Below, one piece after another: positions 30,015 through 39,092 of a DNA stretch of 64,000 bases; the first letter of the stretch is position 1; the number at the start of each line of letters is the position of its first letter. The DNA is from Candidatus Brocadia carolinensis (lineage in GTDB: Bacteria > Planctomycetota > Brocadiia > Brocadiales > Brocadiaceae), in contig AYTS01000061.1 of assembly GCA_002009475.1 (NCBI GenBank), positions 1 through 64,000 on the forward strand, given 5' to 3'. Below the pieces are notes generated by a model. The model searched no databases and was not told the origin of the DNA. It saw only the letters and a list, made by a program, of their open reading frames with translations. Position numbers and translations under genes: made by a program.

Positions 30015-30596
30015 ATGCATTGGATTGATTACTCAATTTTTATCGTCTTATTTTTCTCAATCGTTTTTGGGCTTGCCGGTGGTCCGTTTTTGCAATTTCT
30101 CAGGATTGGCGGCATCTTAATCTCTTTCTTTACGGCATTGCTCTTTCATGACATCCTGAGTAATGTGCTGAAGGGCATTTTTACCCCCTCCACTGCCGGT
30201 TTATTGGGTTACTTTACTATCTTTGGAGTTGCATTCATGGCCACCTACATCCTTTCGGACCTGATAAAAAAAATCATTGGGAAATGGGAAATGGGGATGG
30301 GCATCAGGCTGTTGGGTGGCACGTTAGGGATTCTCAAAGGGTTTATCTTTTCTGGCGTAATAATTCACGGTGTCCTGGCATTTGGCAGCAAAACAACCAG
30401 CGACATGGTTCGCGCCTCAAAAGTTGCGACTCAAATCGAAAAAGGAATGCAGTCGGTCATCTCTGTCATTCCTGAAGACATTCCTGAAAAGATCAGAGAT
30501 TACACAACGGGTGTTAAGAAGAAGGATTTGCCGGAAGATGCAGCGCCGGAAGATGCAGCGCCGGAAAAGGACGAAGATTTCAAGTCGTCGTTGTGA
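30015..30596 (+). CDS. CvpA family membrane protein
   Basis: A 193-residue protein with four membrane segments and the CvpA pattern: WIDYSIFIVLFFSIVFGLAGG at the start and IRLLGGTLGILKGFIFSGVI in the last helices. The C-terminal tail has a short direct repeat PEDAAPEDAAPE. Family members are linked to colicin V production and envelope homeostasis. It lies two bases behind the AsmA-like gene. It contains an intact eight-A run at 30266-30273. Confidence 0.82.
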   Translation: MHWIDYSIFIVLFFSIVFGLAGGPFLQFLRIGGILISFFTALLFHDILSNVLKGIFTPSTAGLLGYFTIFGVAFMATYILSDLIKKIIGKWEMGMGIRLLGGTLGILKGFIFSGVIIHGVLAFGSKTTSDMVRASKVATQIEKGMQSVISVIPEDIPEKIRDYTTGVKKKDLPEDAAPEDAAPEKDEDFKSSL

Positions 30597-31276
30597 GAAA
30601 AAGATGGGCAAAAAAGATTCAAACCACAATTCATACAGCAGCGAAGCCGCAACCAAATTGACTACCCCTCAATCCCCTCCTTCGCAAGGAAGGGATAAGG
30701 GAAGATAAATCATTAAAACCCTTCCGATTTCTCCTTCGTGTAGGGTAGGACACCGCCTACGAATATTAACTGAGGCGGGCAATGCCCGCCCTACATCACG
30801 GTAAACCCACGTGCAGTAAAAAAGCCCGAAGGGCTGGCAGAGTATAGCCCCGGGCGTTAGCCCTGAAAGGGCGATACAGTATCTTAATTCAATGACGTTG
30901 CCCTCGATGGGAGGGGCTAGAGGGCGTGCTTCCTTTCCCCTTTTTCCCGCATTGAGGTGAGATACAGGGGGAGGTGGCAACTTTGAAATTCCTTGACATT
31001 TTAAAATAGAGGAGTATATTAACGAAATATTCCATGATATCCAACATGCTCGATTAATGCCATCAATGTCTGGATTATACCACTCGTCTTTTCTTGCCCA
31101 TTGTATGAAAAGCACGGGATTTCATCATAACACACATTCTATAATCAACCATCTGTCCTTATTATCTCCTGCGGAAGCAGGGTTCGTCACGTAATCGCTC
31201 AGCCGAACGGTTCGCAACCCGAACAAGCATTAGCCCTCTGTAGCTAATCTAACAATATCAGAAAGGAGAAGGCCAT
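30597..31276. repeat. Intergenic region packed with short palindromic repeats
   Basis: No gene is supported. From left to right: a short copy of the AGCGAAGCCGCAACCAA repeat end (30638-30660); a GTAGGGTAGG...CGGGCAATGCCCGCCCTACA unit (30742-30797) that recurs at 38207-38257; a GCCCGAAGGGCTG plus CCCGGGCGTTAGCCCTGAAAGGGC unit (30826-30872); a CTCGATGGGAGGGGCTAG unit (30903-30920) that recurs at 38328-38345; and CCGAACGGTTCGCAACCCGAAC (31202-31223), similar to 38293-38314. The promoter of the following gene lies in the last 100 bases. Confidence 0.65.
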
Positions 31277-32290
31277 ATGAAACAGGGATTTCAGAGACAA
31301 TCATGCAAGGCATATACTATAGTGTTTTTTTGGGGAGCGTTTATTTCAATCTTCGTATTGTCAGGTATTACGTGTACCGCCAAAAAAGCGGATAAGACAG
31401 CACCCGCATCAGACAATCAGGTACCCACAGAAATGAGCGGGGAAGGCGCTGTTGAACCAGCACAACCAACAAGGCAATCACATGGCACAACAACGGTTAC
31501 CAGATCAGCGCCAACAAAGCAACCAAAGGATTCAATCGATATATCCTCTGATGTTAAAAGCATCGAGGGCATTGCATGGCAGGGAGACTATCTCTGGGTA
31601 TTGGATGATGAAAGGAAAATAATCGATCGATTTGATACTACTTTAGAGGAACTTTCCCCTGACCCTAAATATTCGATTGATCTCGCACAGCCAAGCGGAG
31701 GTGGGTTGAAAAAATTCAAAGGTATGGCCTTTGATAAAGGAGCAGAAGTACTCTGGGTTGCCGCAGAAGAGACAAATATAAATACTAAGAAAATGGTTCC
31801 GTTGCTGATTATGATCGATCCTACAAAAGGACAGACGATAAAAACAGTAGAGATGGATACTCCCGCAGATAAAGGATTTATCTCTGTTGAGGGCATTACC
31901 TGGGATGGAAAATACCTCTTGGTTGCTATCTATGCAGGTTTTTCAAGCTCATTTAACTGGATTGATCCCATGACAGGGAAAATCAAAAGGAGCATATTTG
32001 CTGATTGTAATCCCCGCGGTATCGCAACGGATGGGGATTATCTCTGGAGCATTTGCTACAACAAAAAGAGATTTCCTTCAAGAATAGATCAGAGAAAAAT
32101 AGAAGATGAAGAGCATGAGATGTTGCGTTCGCGTGAATTTATTAAAGACCTCCCAGAAGCAGAATCCATAGGACTTGTTTTTAATGGTACAGATCTCTGG
32201 TATGCAGATAAAATTGCGGAGAAGGTCAACCGGGTTATATTACCATTCACAAAACAAAAACCTGTTGTACCGCCTGTTAAAACAAAATAA
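31277..32290 (+). CDS. Secreted/lipoprotein-like beta-propeller protein of unknown function
   Basis: A 337-residue exported protein: signal sequence (IVFFWGAFISIFVLSGIT) with a cysteine at residue 33 that may be lipidated, a Thr/Pro/Ala-rich linker (35-85), then repeated blocks such as EGIAWQGDYLWVLDD, KGMAFDKGAEVLWVAAEE, EGITWDGKYLLVAIY and RGIATDGDYLWSICY. These recur about every 45-60 residues and look like blades of a beta-propeller related to SMP-30/virginiamycin-lyase folds. GAAAGGAG precedes ATG 31277. It is followed after 27 bases by a C13-type peptidase, suggesting a joint role in the envelope. Confidence 0.7.
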   Translation: MKQGFQRQSCKAYTIVFFWGAFISIFVLSGITCTAKKADKTAPASDNQVPTEMSGEGAVEPAQPTRQSHGTTTVTRSAPTKQPKDSIDISSDVKSIEGIAWQGDYLWVLDDERKIIDRFDTTLEELSPDPKYSIDLAQPSGGGLKKFKGMAFDKGAEVLWVAAEETNINTKKMVPLLIMIDPTKGQTIKTVEMDTPADKGFISVEGITWDGKYLLVAIYAGFSSSFNWIDPMTGKIKRSIFADCNPRGIATDGDYLWSICYNKKRFPSRIDQRKIEDEEHEMLRSREFIKDLPEAESIGLVFNGTDLWYADKIAEKVNRVILPFTKQKPVVPPVKTK

Positions 32291-32317
32291 TTGCAAACGC
32301 AAAAAGGAGAGAATACC

Positions 32318-33343
32318 ATGCAAGGATACTTAAAGGGATTTCAATATATCATTATGATATGTCTTATCCTTTCCGGAGGTTGTATCACATTTACACACAC
32401 ACACTTGCCTTTACCAGAACAGCCATCGACACTAAGACATACTCCGTGTTATTGCCATTTAAGCGGCATACCTGAACCCACCCCTATTGAATCTGAACCA
32501 GAAACAAAACCAGAACCCAAACCTGGCCCCCCAAGGGGAAATAAATACGCGGTTTTAATTAGTGCTGGCATAGCTAGAGATACTGAGCTCGCTATTGAAT
32601 ACTGGAATGATCTTGTATTGCAATATAACATGTTAATAGAGAATGGATTTCCGGAAGATCAAATTTGTGTTCTTTATGACAAAGGGCAAGATTATAATCC
32701 CATAGCTGGACATTCAATTACTGATTTGCCTGTTTCTATAGCCAATATCGAGTCAGTATTCAAGGCCTTAGGTGGTATAGGAACTAATACAGCTTGTGTA
32801 AAGCGTGCACTAACCGATGAGGATCTTTTATATGTCTGGTGGATGGGACATGGATCACTAAACTATGATGAACTAGGTACTTGTATCCTTTACATGCCTA
32901 TTAGTGGTTCTAAAGAAGTAGTTGTTGATACACAGTTGCACAATTTTATTGACTATGTTTCTCGTTATAGCAAACGCATTATTGCAATAATGACCTGTCA
33001 CTCCGGTGGCATCCTTGATGATATTAATATTGTCGGTAGTAAAACAGTTACTCTTACTTCATCATCATGCGAAGAATCATCTTCTTCCTATGATCCTTCC
33101 TTAACCTGCGACAGACTGAACCACGCAGAATTTAGTTATAACTTAACATGCGCTTTGCGTCAGTATGCCTGTGACTCACTCATTCTACCGCCAGTCGATG
33201 GCAATGTAGACGGTTATAGCGATGGTTATGTCTCATTGCTGGAAACATATTTGTATGTTTTATCACCATTAAATCGGCGGTCAACTCCTCAGATAGGTGA
33301 CCCTGATTCGATAAGTTCTTCGGCCTATTTAAATGGCCCATAA
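32318..33343 (+). CDS. Legumain-like (C13, clan CD) cysteine peptidase lipoprotein
   Basis: A lipoprotein (lipobox LSGGC, Cys22) with a Pro/Glu-rich linker (residues 52-72) and a clan CD peptidase fold. The catalytic His is in VWWMGHGS (His178) and the Cys in IAIMTCHSGG (Cys227), the His-Gly-Ser and Cys spacing of C13 peptidases; KYAVLISAG marks the first core strand. The C-terminal DGNVDGYSDGYVS looks like a calcium-binding or dockerin-like loop. ATG 32318 follows AAAGGAGA. It probably acts in the periplasm or on the outer membrane; the target is unknown. Confidence 0.78.
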   Translation: MQGYLKGFQYIIMICLILSGGCITFTHTHLPLPEQPSTLRHTPCYCHLSGIPEPTPIESEPETKPEPKPGPPRGNKYAVLISAGIARDTELAIEYWNDLVLQYNMLIENGFPEDQICVLYDKGQDYNPIAGHSITDLPVSIANIESVFKALGGIGTNTACVKRALTDEDLLYVWWMGHGSLNYDELGTCILYMPISGSKEVVVDTQLHNFIDYVSRYSKRIIAIMTCHSGGILDDINIVGSKTVTLTSSSCEESSSSYDPSLTCDRLNHAEFSYNLTCALRQYACDSLILPPVDGNVDGYSDGYVSLLETYLYVLSPLNRRSTPQIGDPDSISSSAYLNGP

Positions 33344-33385
33344 ATCCATATAGAGCTATGGTTGCAAACCTGCAGGCGATAAAAA

Positions 33386-33437
33386 GAAAGCCATGTGATC
33401 AAAAAAGATAAAGAGGGTGTAACATCCCATGGCTTTC
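33386..33437. terminator. Long-range inverted repeat between convergent genes
   Basis: GAAAGCCATG (33386-33395) pairs perfectly with CATGGCTTTC (33428-33437). The loop of 32 bases is long and there is no T run, so termination is a guess, but the position between two convergent genes fits. Confidence 0.4.
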
Positions 33438-33450
33438 AGAATAAAGAATA

Positions 33451-33879
33451 CTAAAGGGAAGACATTCCAAAACTAAGTGGCACAGTTTCTCCAACATCTA
33501 CATCTATTGATGTAGTCCGTGTTGCATAACCTTGAGCCGAGCATATTGCTGTATAGCCACCTGCTAGTGGTGAAAGCGTATAGTATCCAACAGAGTTTCT
33601 ATTTGTCGAATAATCATATACTCCATCAAGTTTCACATATGCTCCAGAAATGGCTGGCTCACCTGTGTCACGTTTGTTATTCCCATTTACGTCATGATAG
33701 GCTATTCCATGAACTTTTTGTCCCCAATCAACGCCCTGTTGACGGCCCTCTTGAGGGCACTGACAACAATCACTATCATAAATAGTAATTGTTATGCACC
33801 CGCAAATTAACATGCTGAAGAACAAAACGCCTCCTATCATCAACCCATAAAAGCACACGTTTCTATTTTTAAAACCCAT
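33451..33879 (-). CDS. Small lipoprotein with SdrD B-like domain
   Basis: About 142 residues: signal sequence (LMIGGVLFFSMLICGC), a cysteine near residue 28 as lipidation site, a DCCQC cluster, and one SdrD-B/carboxypeptidase-regulatory-like domain (GIAYHDVNGNNKRDTGEPAISGAYVKLDG) with a putative calcium site. An AGGAGG site sits before ATG 33879. It is probably a surface or periplasmic structural protein and is convergent with the C13 peptidase gene. Confidence 0.75.
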   Translation of the reverse strand: MGFKNRNVCFYGLMIGGVLFFSMLICGCITITIYDSDCCQCPQEGRQQGVDWGQKVHGIAYHDVNGNNKRDTGEPAISGAYVKLDGVYDYSTNRNSVGYYTLSPLAGGYTAICSAQGYATRTTSIDVDVGETVPLSFGMSSL

Positions 33880-33977
33880 ATTTTCCTCCTTTTCAACCTT
33901 GTATTACGAACGAAGGTGGGGCACATACCCCATGCCTTGAGATACAGGAATTTCAAAACCGGTTTTTTAAACTTAGA

Positions 33978-35337
33978 TCAGAAATAAACAATAACAGAGG
34001 CCAGGAACAGGTTCTCGGTGAGGTCGAAAGTGCCGAAAGTGCCTGGTAAAGCAAAGTCCTCATCATCAACATCATTTGCCCACCGGAACTGGTATGCAGC
34101 GTCGATACTGAACCTTTTAAAGGTGATACCGCTGCCCACGCTAACGCCATATACGTCTGTAGGCTCATCCAGGGACGGACGGGGTTCGTAAAACAGTCCA
34201 CCACGGACGGGGACAATCATCTTTTGCTTAAATATCAGGTATTCTGTGCCAAACCTTACTGCAAAGGTATCGTCGATGTCCCTGTCTTCAGATGCCCCTG
34301 CAATTGGACGAGTTTCAACTCCATCTTCGTCTTCCTGCTGAAACTCTGACCAATCCGTCCACGTTACATTCATGGAGAAGGATAATGCGTCGCTGTAACG
34401 AAAACCAAAGCCGGCGCCAAATGACATGGGATAATCTATTTCAAGATGACTCCTTTTATGAGCAGGTTCTATCTGAACCGGAGAACCATCAAAAGTGGCA
34501 CTTTGATCTATAATGCGGTCGACATCTGCCGTATAAGGGGAATGATACACAGCACCGAAGCTCAGGCGCTTCTCCTCCTTTTCCCATACATCCAGCAGCA
34601 TACCTGCCGTTACATTTACTGCCTGAAAATTTTTGAATGTAACATCTAGCGCAGAACTTTCGGTAAACGGAGACCCAAAAACTGTACCAGCACCAAATGT
34701 CCTGGTTTTTTCCTTCCACGCATAGTCTCCAAAAAAATTCATCCGTATAGAAATTTACGGCCACACCAATGGATAGCCGGGGCATCACCTGCATGGCAAT
34801 GGCTGGCGTTAAGGCGCCTATCCCACCTTTTGATACGAAATCGTGTGATATATTTTCAGTTTGATCTATACTAGGGTCTTCGACTTTATAATTAAAAGAA
34901 ACATCCATATGAAAATCGTATATTTGGTGATAATTCAAGGCTGCAACCAGGTTCTTTCCAAATATCTTAAATGGATATGCAACACTGGTAAAATTCAAAT
35001 CTCCGCGGGATTCCGATTCATTATCAAGGGTAATTCCTGTTGTCAGTCCTATACTATCGGGGAGATGATCAAAATCCTGTTGTGCAGACAAGAATGAGCC
35101 TACTACGGAAAGCTCAGGCCTTTCCAGTTGTGTCAGACCGCCGGGATTCCACGATGTGGCCGTGGCATCGTCGGCGACGGCAATAAAGGCGCCACCCATG
35201 CCTAATGCCCTTGCGCCGGAACCAACAGGAAGCGGGACTGGGCTGATCTGAAATTGTGCAAAAGAGGACTGGGAAATTAGCAAAGAGACTTGGGTAAGCA
35301 GCACTATAACGAGAAAAAGAAGTTGTTTCGGTTTCAT
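33978..35337 (-). CDS. OmpP1/FadL/TodX-like outer-membrane protein, split by an A7 run
   Basis: The N-terminal signal (LLFLVIVLLTQVSLLI) is followed by the FadL-type hatch region (PLPVGSGARALGMGGAFIAVADDATATSWNPGGL), beta strands and a C-terminal aromatic end (ASVIVYF). The protein should form a beta barrel that lets hydrophobic compounds through the outer membrane. Two overlapping frames are joined by removing one base from the seven-A run at 34731-34737, giving NFYTDEFFGDYAWKEKTRTFG. Restored length is about 452 residues. It may belong to the transcription unit of the upstream TPR-CsgG gene, but a 230-base repeat lies between. Confidence 0.85.
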
Positions 35338-35550
35338 ATTTTCACCGTTCGAGTTTAGAGTTTAGGGGTCCTATTTTTTGTATTTTTGACCTTTAATCCC
35401 TGTATTGTTGAGATTAAGTTATTAAGCCCTTGATCATTTCGCTCATATTTTTTGAGGAACCGTATAATTGGTCGAACCTCTCCCCCTTAGGAAATGAGGA
35501 TCCAGGGGATTATCCGATTGCTATGATACAAAGTTTTGAAATTCTATACC

Positions 35551-35778
35551 TAACGCAGCGAAGCCGCAATCAATTCTCCGTTGTAAAAGCGGGAGATTGC
35601 TTCGGAAAAGACCCTCGCAATGACACGGGCAAGGCATTAGATAACAAATTGTGCGTTGTCATTGCGAGCGAAGCGAAGCAATCTCTCTCTCATAAACAAT
35701 CTATACCCCCTGATAAGGGATAAAAATAGGGTTGTGAAAAACTTACAAAAAAGAGATTTTTACACGGTAATGCTATAA
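35551..35778. repeat. Long palindromic repeat, copy 1
   Basis: The unit begins AACGCAGCGAAGCCGCAA, has two inverted arms (GAGATTGCTTCGG...CTCGCAATGAC at about 35604-35634 and GTCATTGCGAGCGAAGC... at 35659-35684), a CATAAACAATCT block and an end AGATTTTTACACGGTAATGCTATA. Copies with the same order are at 42874-43102 and 61226-61530. No open frame is inside. Confidence 0.85.
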
Positions 35779-35787
35779 AGGTAAGGA

Positions 35788-35850
35788 TTCAATATCCCCA
35801 GACTTTCCGATCGTCGCCATGTCTGCTCAACTCCAAACTCTAAACTCTAC
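35788..35850. repeat. 60-bp repeat behind the TPR-CsgG gene
   Basis: TTCAATATCC...CTTTCCGATCG...GCTCAACTCCAA...TAAAC is about 80% identical by eye to 38761-38825. Both copies lie behind CsgG-type paralogues, which suggests that the 3' flank was duplicated with the gene. Confidence 0.7.
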
Positions 35851-35868
35851 ACGCAACCTGAAACTCTT

Positions 35869-38055
35869 TTATTTTGTAATGGCAAGGTCTTGCTTTTTTA
35901 TCTTCCCTGTGCCTTTTGTGCTTATTCTGGCAAACGAGGTGTCAGGCTGTACCTGTACTATTCGGGCAACGGCATCCAGCGGTTCTTTTAAGACGACATC
36001 TCCCTCTTTTACCTCCCGAAACGTCAGCAATTTCATGCCTACTAACACCCCGCTCGTTGCGCCGGCATTGACATGGAATCCATTCCCTGAAACACGGATA
36101 ATACTCCCCTGCACCATAGGATATTGCCGTTTCATTTTGAGTGATAAACCATGCATGAGCCACGCAAGGTTTTCCGCGCTTTTGTCCTCGCCGTAGATAT
36201 CCGTATTAACCAGCACCTGAGTCGTTTCCGTGTCTACCAGCCGCAGGGTGACGTTAATGCCATTGGAATCCTCTTCCACAGCGCCAAAGAGCATACCCTC
36301 GGCCGCACGGATCTTCCCGACCCTTATGGCCGTGTCGGGAGAGGTAAGTTCTGTGTTGGCGATTTTTTGTTCACGAAGGATCTCCTCAAGTTTTGCCCGG
36401 TCACGTTCCACAAAGTTAAATCTCTTCGGATCTTCATCAAATGCCCTGAGCAACAGGGAGTACAGGGTTTCCGAGCGAACACCTTCTTCTGCAAACGTCC
36501 TGAAGGGGAGCAATGCGACGGTATACCGGGCATCCGTTTCCAGGAGATAAAAGCTCTTTTTGGTAATCTTCACCGGTGCAAGCTGCGTTTCGTTTCCCTC
36601 TCTGTCAACGGCCTTTACCAGTACGGTATTCTCTCCTTCGCTGAGCGTTACCAGATGATTAAAGAAGACGTGCTTCGCCGGACGTATCTCTAAAGGCTGC
36701 TGATTGACGAAGAGCCGGGCAATACCGCCATCGTCGTGCGCATGTATGCCGAAGAAGACGGTTGAGTCATGGACAATCGCGGCTTTTAAATCAGAAAATA
36801 CCACCGGAGGAATCGTGTCTTTTGACGCTATCGGTGAGACAGACGCCCCTTTTGCTTCTTTTCCTGAATTTTCAGCGTTCCCGCGGGAAGGATTTGTGAA
36901 AGCTGATTGTGCGCCCGCCTCGTGAGAAGCCAGCATCCTCTTTACTTCGGCCCTTCCCATGTTACCTTGAGCAACCAGGACGGGTGTACCCTTTGCCTGG
37001 TGCGTGTACCGGATCTGTTTGTCCCGTGTGCCGCCGGGCAATAGTGATGCCTTAATGTCTAGTTGTTCTTTGCCCGTTGTTTCATTTCCAGCCACATCGA
37101 CCACCTTTATTGAGAAGGTATGGCCGTCCGTCAGGGCAATATCCTGCTTAAAATGCACCACTTTATCCTGAGTAATGGGTATCTCCGTGTTATTAAGAGA
37201 GAGTCGCTGTATCCCGTTGTCGTCCGTGATGGTTCCCGTCACAGTTGCAATATGCCTGCCGTCTCTCTTCTGTATTTGTATATCATCCAGATACAAAACC
37301 GGCGGGCTCAGATCCAGCATGAGTTTCAAATCATGCCGTGCACTTTTGCCTGAAAGGTCAGTTGCCTCCAGACTGATCACATTCTCTCCCCTGTGGAGGG
37401 AAATGGTTTCGTCGAACGGAAGGTCCTTTTCGGCAAGTTCAATGAATAGTCGTCTCCCCTGGATAGAGATATCGTTTACATAGGAATCGTCAGTAACCAT
37501 CCCTTGTAACTTTACCAGCGGAGTATTGACAATCTGTCCATCACTATGTGAGGCAACCATGAACTCCGGGGGTTTCGTGTCCCCTTTCGTCATCTTTATG
37601 AGTGCCTCATTGGCTTTATTCAGATAATACTTTGCCCTGGCAGAATCGGCAGTGGAGAGAGATATTTCGAGCTCCTTTTTAGCATCTTCATATTCGCCCT
37701 GGTGGTAATACACGATTCCCAGTTCGCGATGGGCAAAGTATTCCCAGAAATGCATCCCGTAACTCCTGGCTGAACGCTGGTCACGACTTCTCAGATGGAT
37801 AGACTTTTGAAAGTCCTGGACGGCCTCATCATAGTGCCCACCGTCAGCAAACCATCGGCCGCGGATGTAGTAGTTCCACCACTTGCCCCGGTGAAGGTTA
37901 AAATTCCTGGCAATCTCTTCTTTCGTATGACCCGGCTCGAAATAATCCCGCCAGTTGTCCGTGCCAATCTGAGAAGTTGTTGTACAACCCGCAAGAGGCA
38001 CGAGAAACACGTGCAGTATCATAAGGAATCTGAATTTTTTATATACGGTATTCAC
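35869..38055 (-). CDS. TPR-Ig-like-CsgG lipoprotein
   Basis: A lipoprotein (lipobox VPLAGC) of about 728 residues. Near residues 55-170 lies a TPR region (YYIRGRWFADGGHYDEAVQDFQ, GIVYYHQGEYEDAKKELE). Two or three Ig-like beta domains follow with recurring ENVISLEATDLSGK/ENTVLVKAVDREGNE blocks. The C-terminal 240 residues are a CsgG/FlgO-like domain (YTVALLPFRTF, FNFVERDRAKLEEILREQ) with a closing small beta domain. Domains of this type occur in envelope assembly proteins and curli secretion. GTG 38055 was taken as start; a TTG at 38073 is possible. Its C-terminal half is duplicated in the gene at 39093. Confidence 0.8.
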   Translation of the reverse strand: MNTVYKKFRFLMILHVFLVPLAGCTTTSQIGTDNWRDYFEPGHTKEEIARNFNLHRGKWWNYYIRGRWFADGGHYDEAVQDFQKSIHLRSRDQRSARSYGMHFWEYFAHRELGIVYYHQGEYEDAKKELEISLSTADSARAKYYLNKANEALIKMTKGDTKPPEFMVASHSDGQIVNTPLVKLQGMVTDDSYVNDISIQGRRLFIELAEKDLPFDETISLHRGENVISLEATDLSGKSARHDLKLMLDLSPPVLYLDDIQIQKRDGRHIATVTGTITDDNGIQRLSLNNTEIPITQDKVVHFKQDIALTDGHTFSIKVVDVAGNETTGKEQLDIKASLLPGGTRDKQIRYTHQAKGTPVLVAQGNMGRAEVKRMLASHEAGAQSAFTNPSRGNAENSGKEAKGASVSPIASKDTIPPVVFSDLKAAIVHDSTVFFGIHAHDDGGIARLFVNQQPLEIRPAKHVFFNHLVTLSEGENTVLVKAVDREGNETQLAPVKITKKSFYLLETDARYTVALLPFRTFAEEGVRSETLYSLLLRAFDEDPKRFNFVERDRAKLEEILREQKIANTELTSPDTAIRVGKIRAAEGMLFGAVEEDSNGINVTLRLVDTETTQVLVNTDIYGEDKSAENLAWLMHGLSLKMKRQYPMVQGSIIRVSGNGFHVNAGATSGVLVGMKLLTFREVKEGDVVLKEPLDAVARIVQVQPDTSFARISTKGTGKIKKQDLAITK

Positions 38056-38199
38056 TGTGTGTTCTACCCTCAACGAATGAGATCTTTCCCTGTTCTCGCA
38101 GGTAGGTCAGGCGTTCTCGTCCCGCAGTATCATGACAGACAGTGACATATGTCCAAGTATAAGGAATTTCAAGCCGGTTATTTCCCCTCCAAAAAGCCG

Positions 38200-38355
38200 T
38201 GTAGGGTAGGCCCACCTACTAAGATTAACTGAGTCGGGCAATGTCCGCCCTACATCACTGCGGATTATCAGGCTTCGCCGCCGTGAGCGCAGACGAACGG
38301 CTTGCAATCCGAACCCATTCCCCTCCCTCGATGGGAGGGGCTAGGGGAGGGTGGG
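38200..38355. repeat. Block of short palindromic repeats downstream of the endonuclease gene
   Basis: It contains the GTAGGGTAGG...CGGGCAATG...CGCCCTACA unit (38207-38257), a CGAACGGCTTGCAATCCGAACC unit, and a CCCTCCCTCGATGGGAGGGGCTAGGGGAGGGTGGG-type G/C-rich unit (38320-38355) that runs into the last codons of the DUF559 gene. Related units are at 30742-30797, 30903-30920 and 46356-46370. Confidence 0.75.
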
Positions 38356-38682
38356 ATAAACAACATTTCTTATCATCTCCAATACCCCTTGTGAATTTTT
38401 TAAAACTTTGTTATTCCAAAATCTTAAAACTTTAAAACCCTGCTCTTCAAACCACCTATCTCTATTCCCATCCTTTTCTGCACAATGTTGACCGCCGTCA
38501 ACTTCTACAATTATTCTTTTTTCATAACATACAAAATCGACCACATACTTACCAATCGGTTCTTGTCTTCTAAATTTACAACCTCCTAACTGTCTCAATC
38601 TTAAATATCTCCATAATAACCTTTCTGCATCTGTAGGCCTTTTTCTCAGAACTTTAGCTATATGCTGAAACTCATCTCTCAA
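38341..38682 (-). CDS. DUF559 (Vsr-like) endonuclease domain protein
   Basis: A 113-residue protein with the PD-(D/E)XK/Vsr-like fold of DUF559: LRKRPTDAERLLWRYLR at the start, CKFRRQEPIGKYVVDFVCYEKRIIVEVDGGQH in the centre (catalytic Asp and the ExD pair) and FKVLRFWNNKVLKN near the end. Such proteins probably bind or cut DNA; the function is not known. The last residues (VVYPTLP) are encoded by a G/C-rich palindromic repeat, and a matching unit lies just upstream (38695-38730). The gene sits between the two CsgG-type paralogues, in repeat-rich DNA, and looks like a passenger. Confidence 0.85.
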   Translation of the reverse strand: MRDEFQHIAKVLRKRPTDAERLLWRYLRLRQLGGCKFRRQEPIGKYVVDFVCYEKRIIVEVDGGQHCAEKDGNRDRWFEEQGFKVLRFWNNKVLKNSQGVLEMIRNVVYPTLP

Positions 38683-38689
38683 CGCTTAA

Positions 38690-39062
38690 TCGCCCCCACC
38701 TAGCCTCCCCCATCAAGGGGGAGGAACTATTGTTTGAAATTCTACACATTAAATTAGGGGTTCAATATCCTCAAACCTTCCGATCGTAGCCATAGCGGCT
38801 CAACTCCAAGCTCCAAACGCTAAACCCGAATGAATCGGAATGCGTAGCGCGGGTGGTTTATCCCCCGCCAAATGCCGACCACAAGGGATCGGCGCTACCT
38901 TTTTTGCCTAAAATGTAAAAATATATTTTGTAAGATACTAAACACGAAATCCCCATCTGTTTCACCTGAAAATACTTCTAACCTGTCATTTCCCGTATAA
39001 ACGGGAATCCAGTTCTTTCGTTTTCCGGATTCCTGCTTTTGCAGGAATGACATTTTTCATTC
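38690..39062. repeat. Repeat-rich intergenic stretch upstream of the endonuclease gene
   Basis: No gene is supported. Elements seen: a CCTCCCCCATCAAGGGGGAGG palindrome core (38704-38724), the 65-bp repeat 38761-38825 shared with 35788-35850, a GCGGGTGG...CCCCCGCC hairpin (38849-38868), and a TCATTTCCCGT...GGAATCC / GGATTCCTGC...GGAATGACA inverted pair (38988-39052). Confidence 0.7.
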
Positions 39063-39092
39063 CCCTTTGCGTCTCTGTGAGACATGGATGTT

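Noticed and set aside
39060-39085. GACGCAAAG-like string on the minus strand, resembling the GEMM core
   Set aside because: It lacks the AAACC segment, a GNRA-capped P2 and a P3 stem, and it lies in repeat-rich DNA behind a gene.
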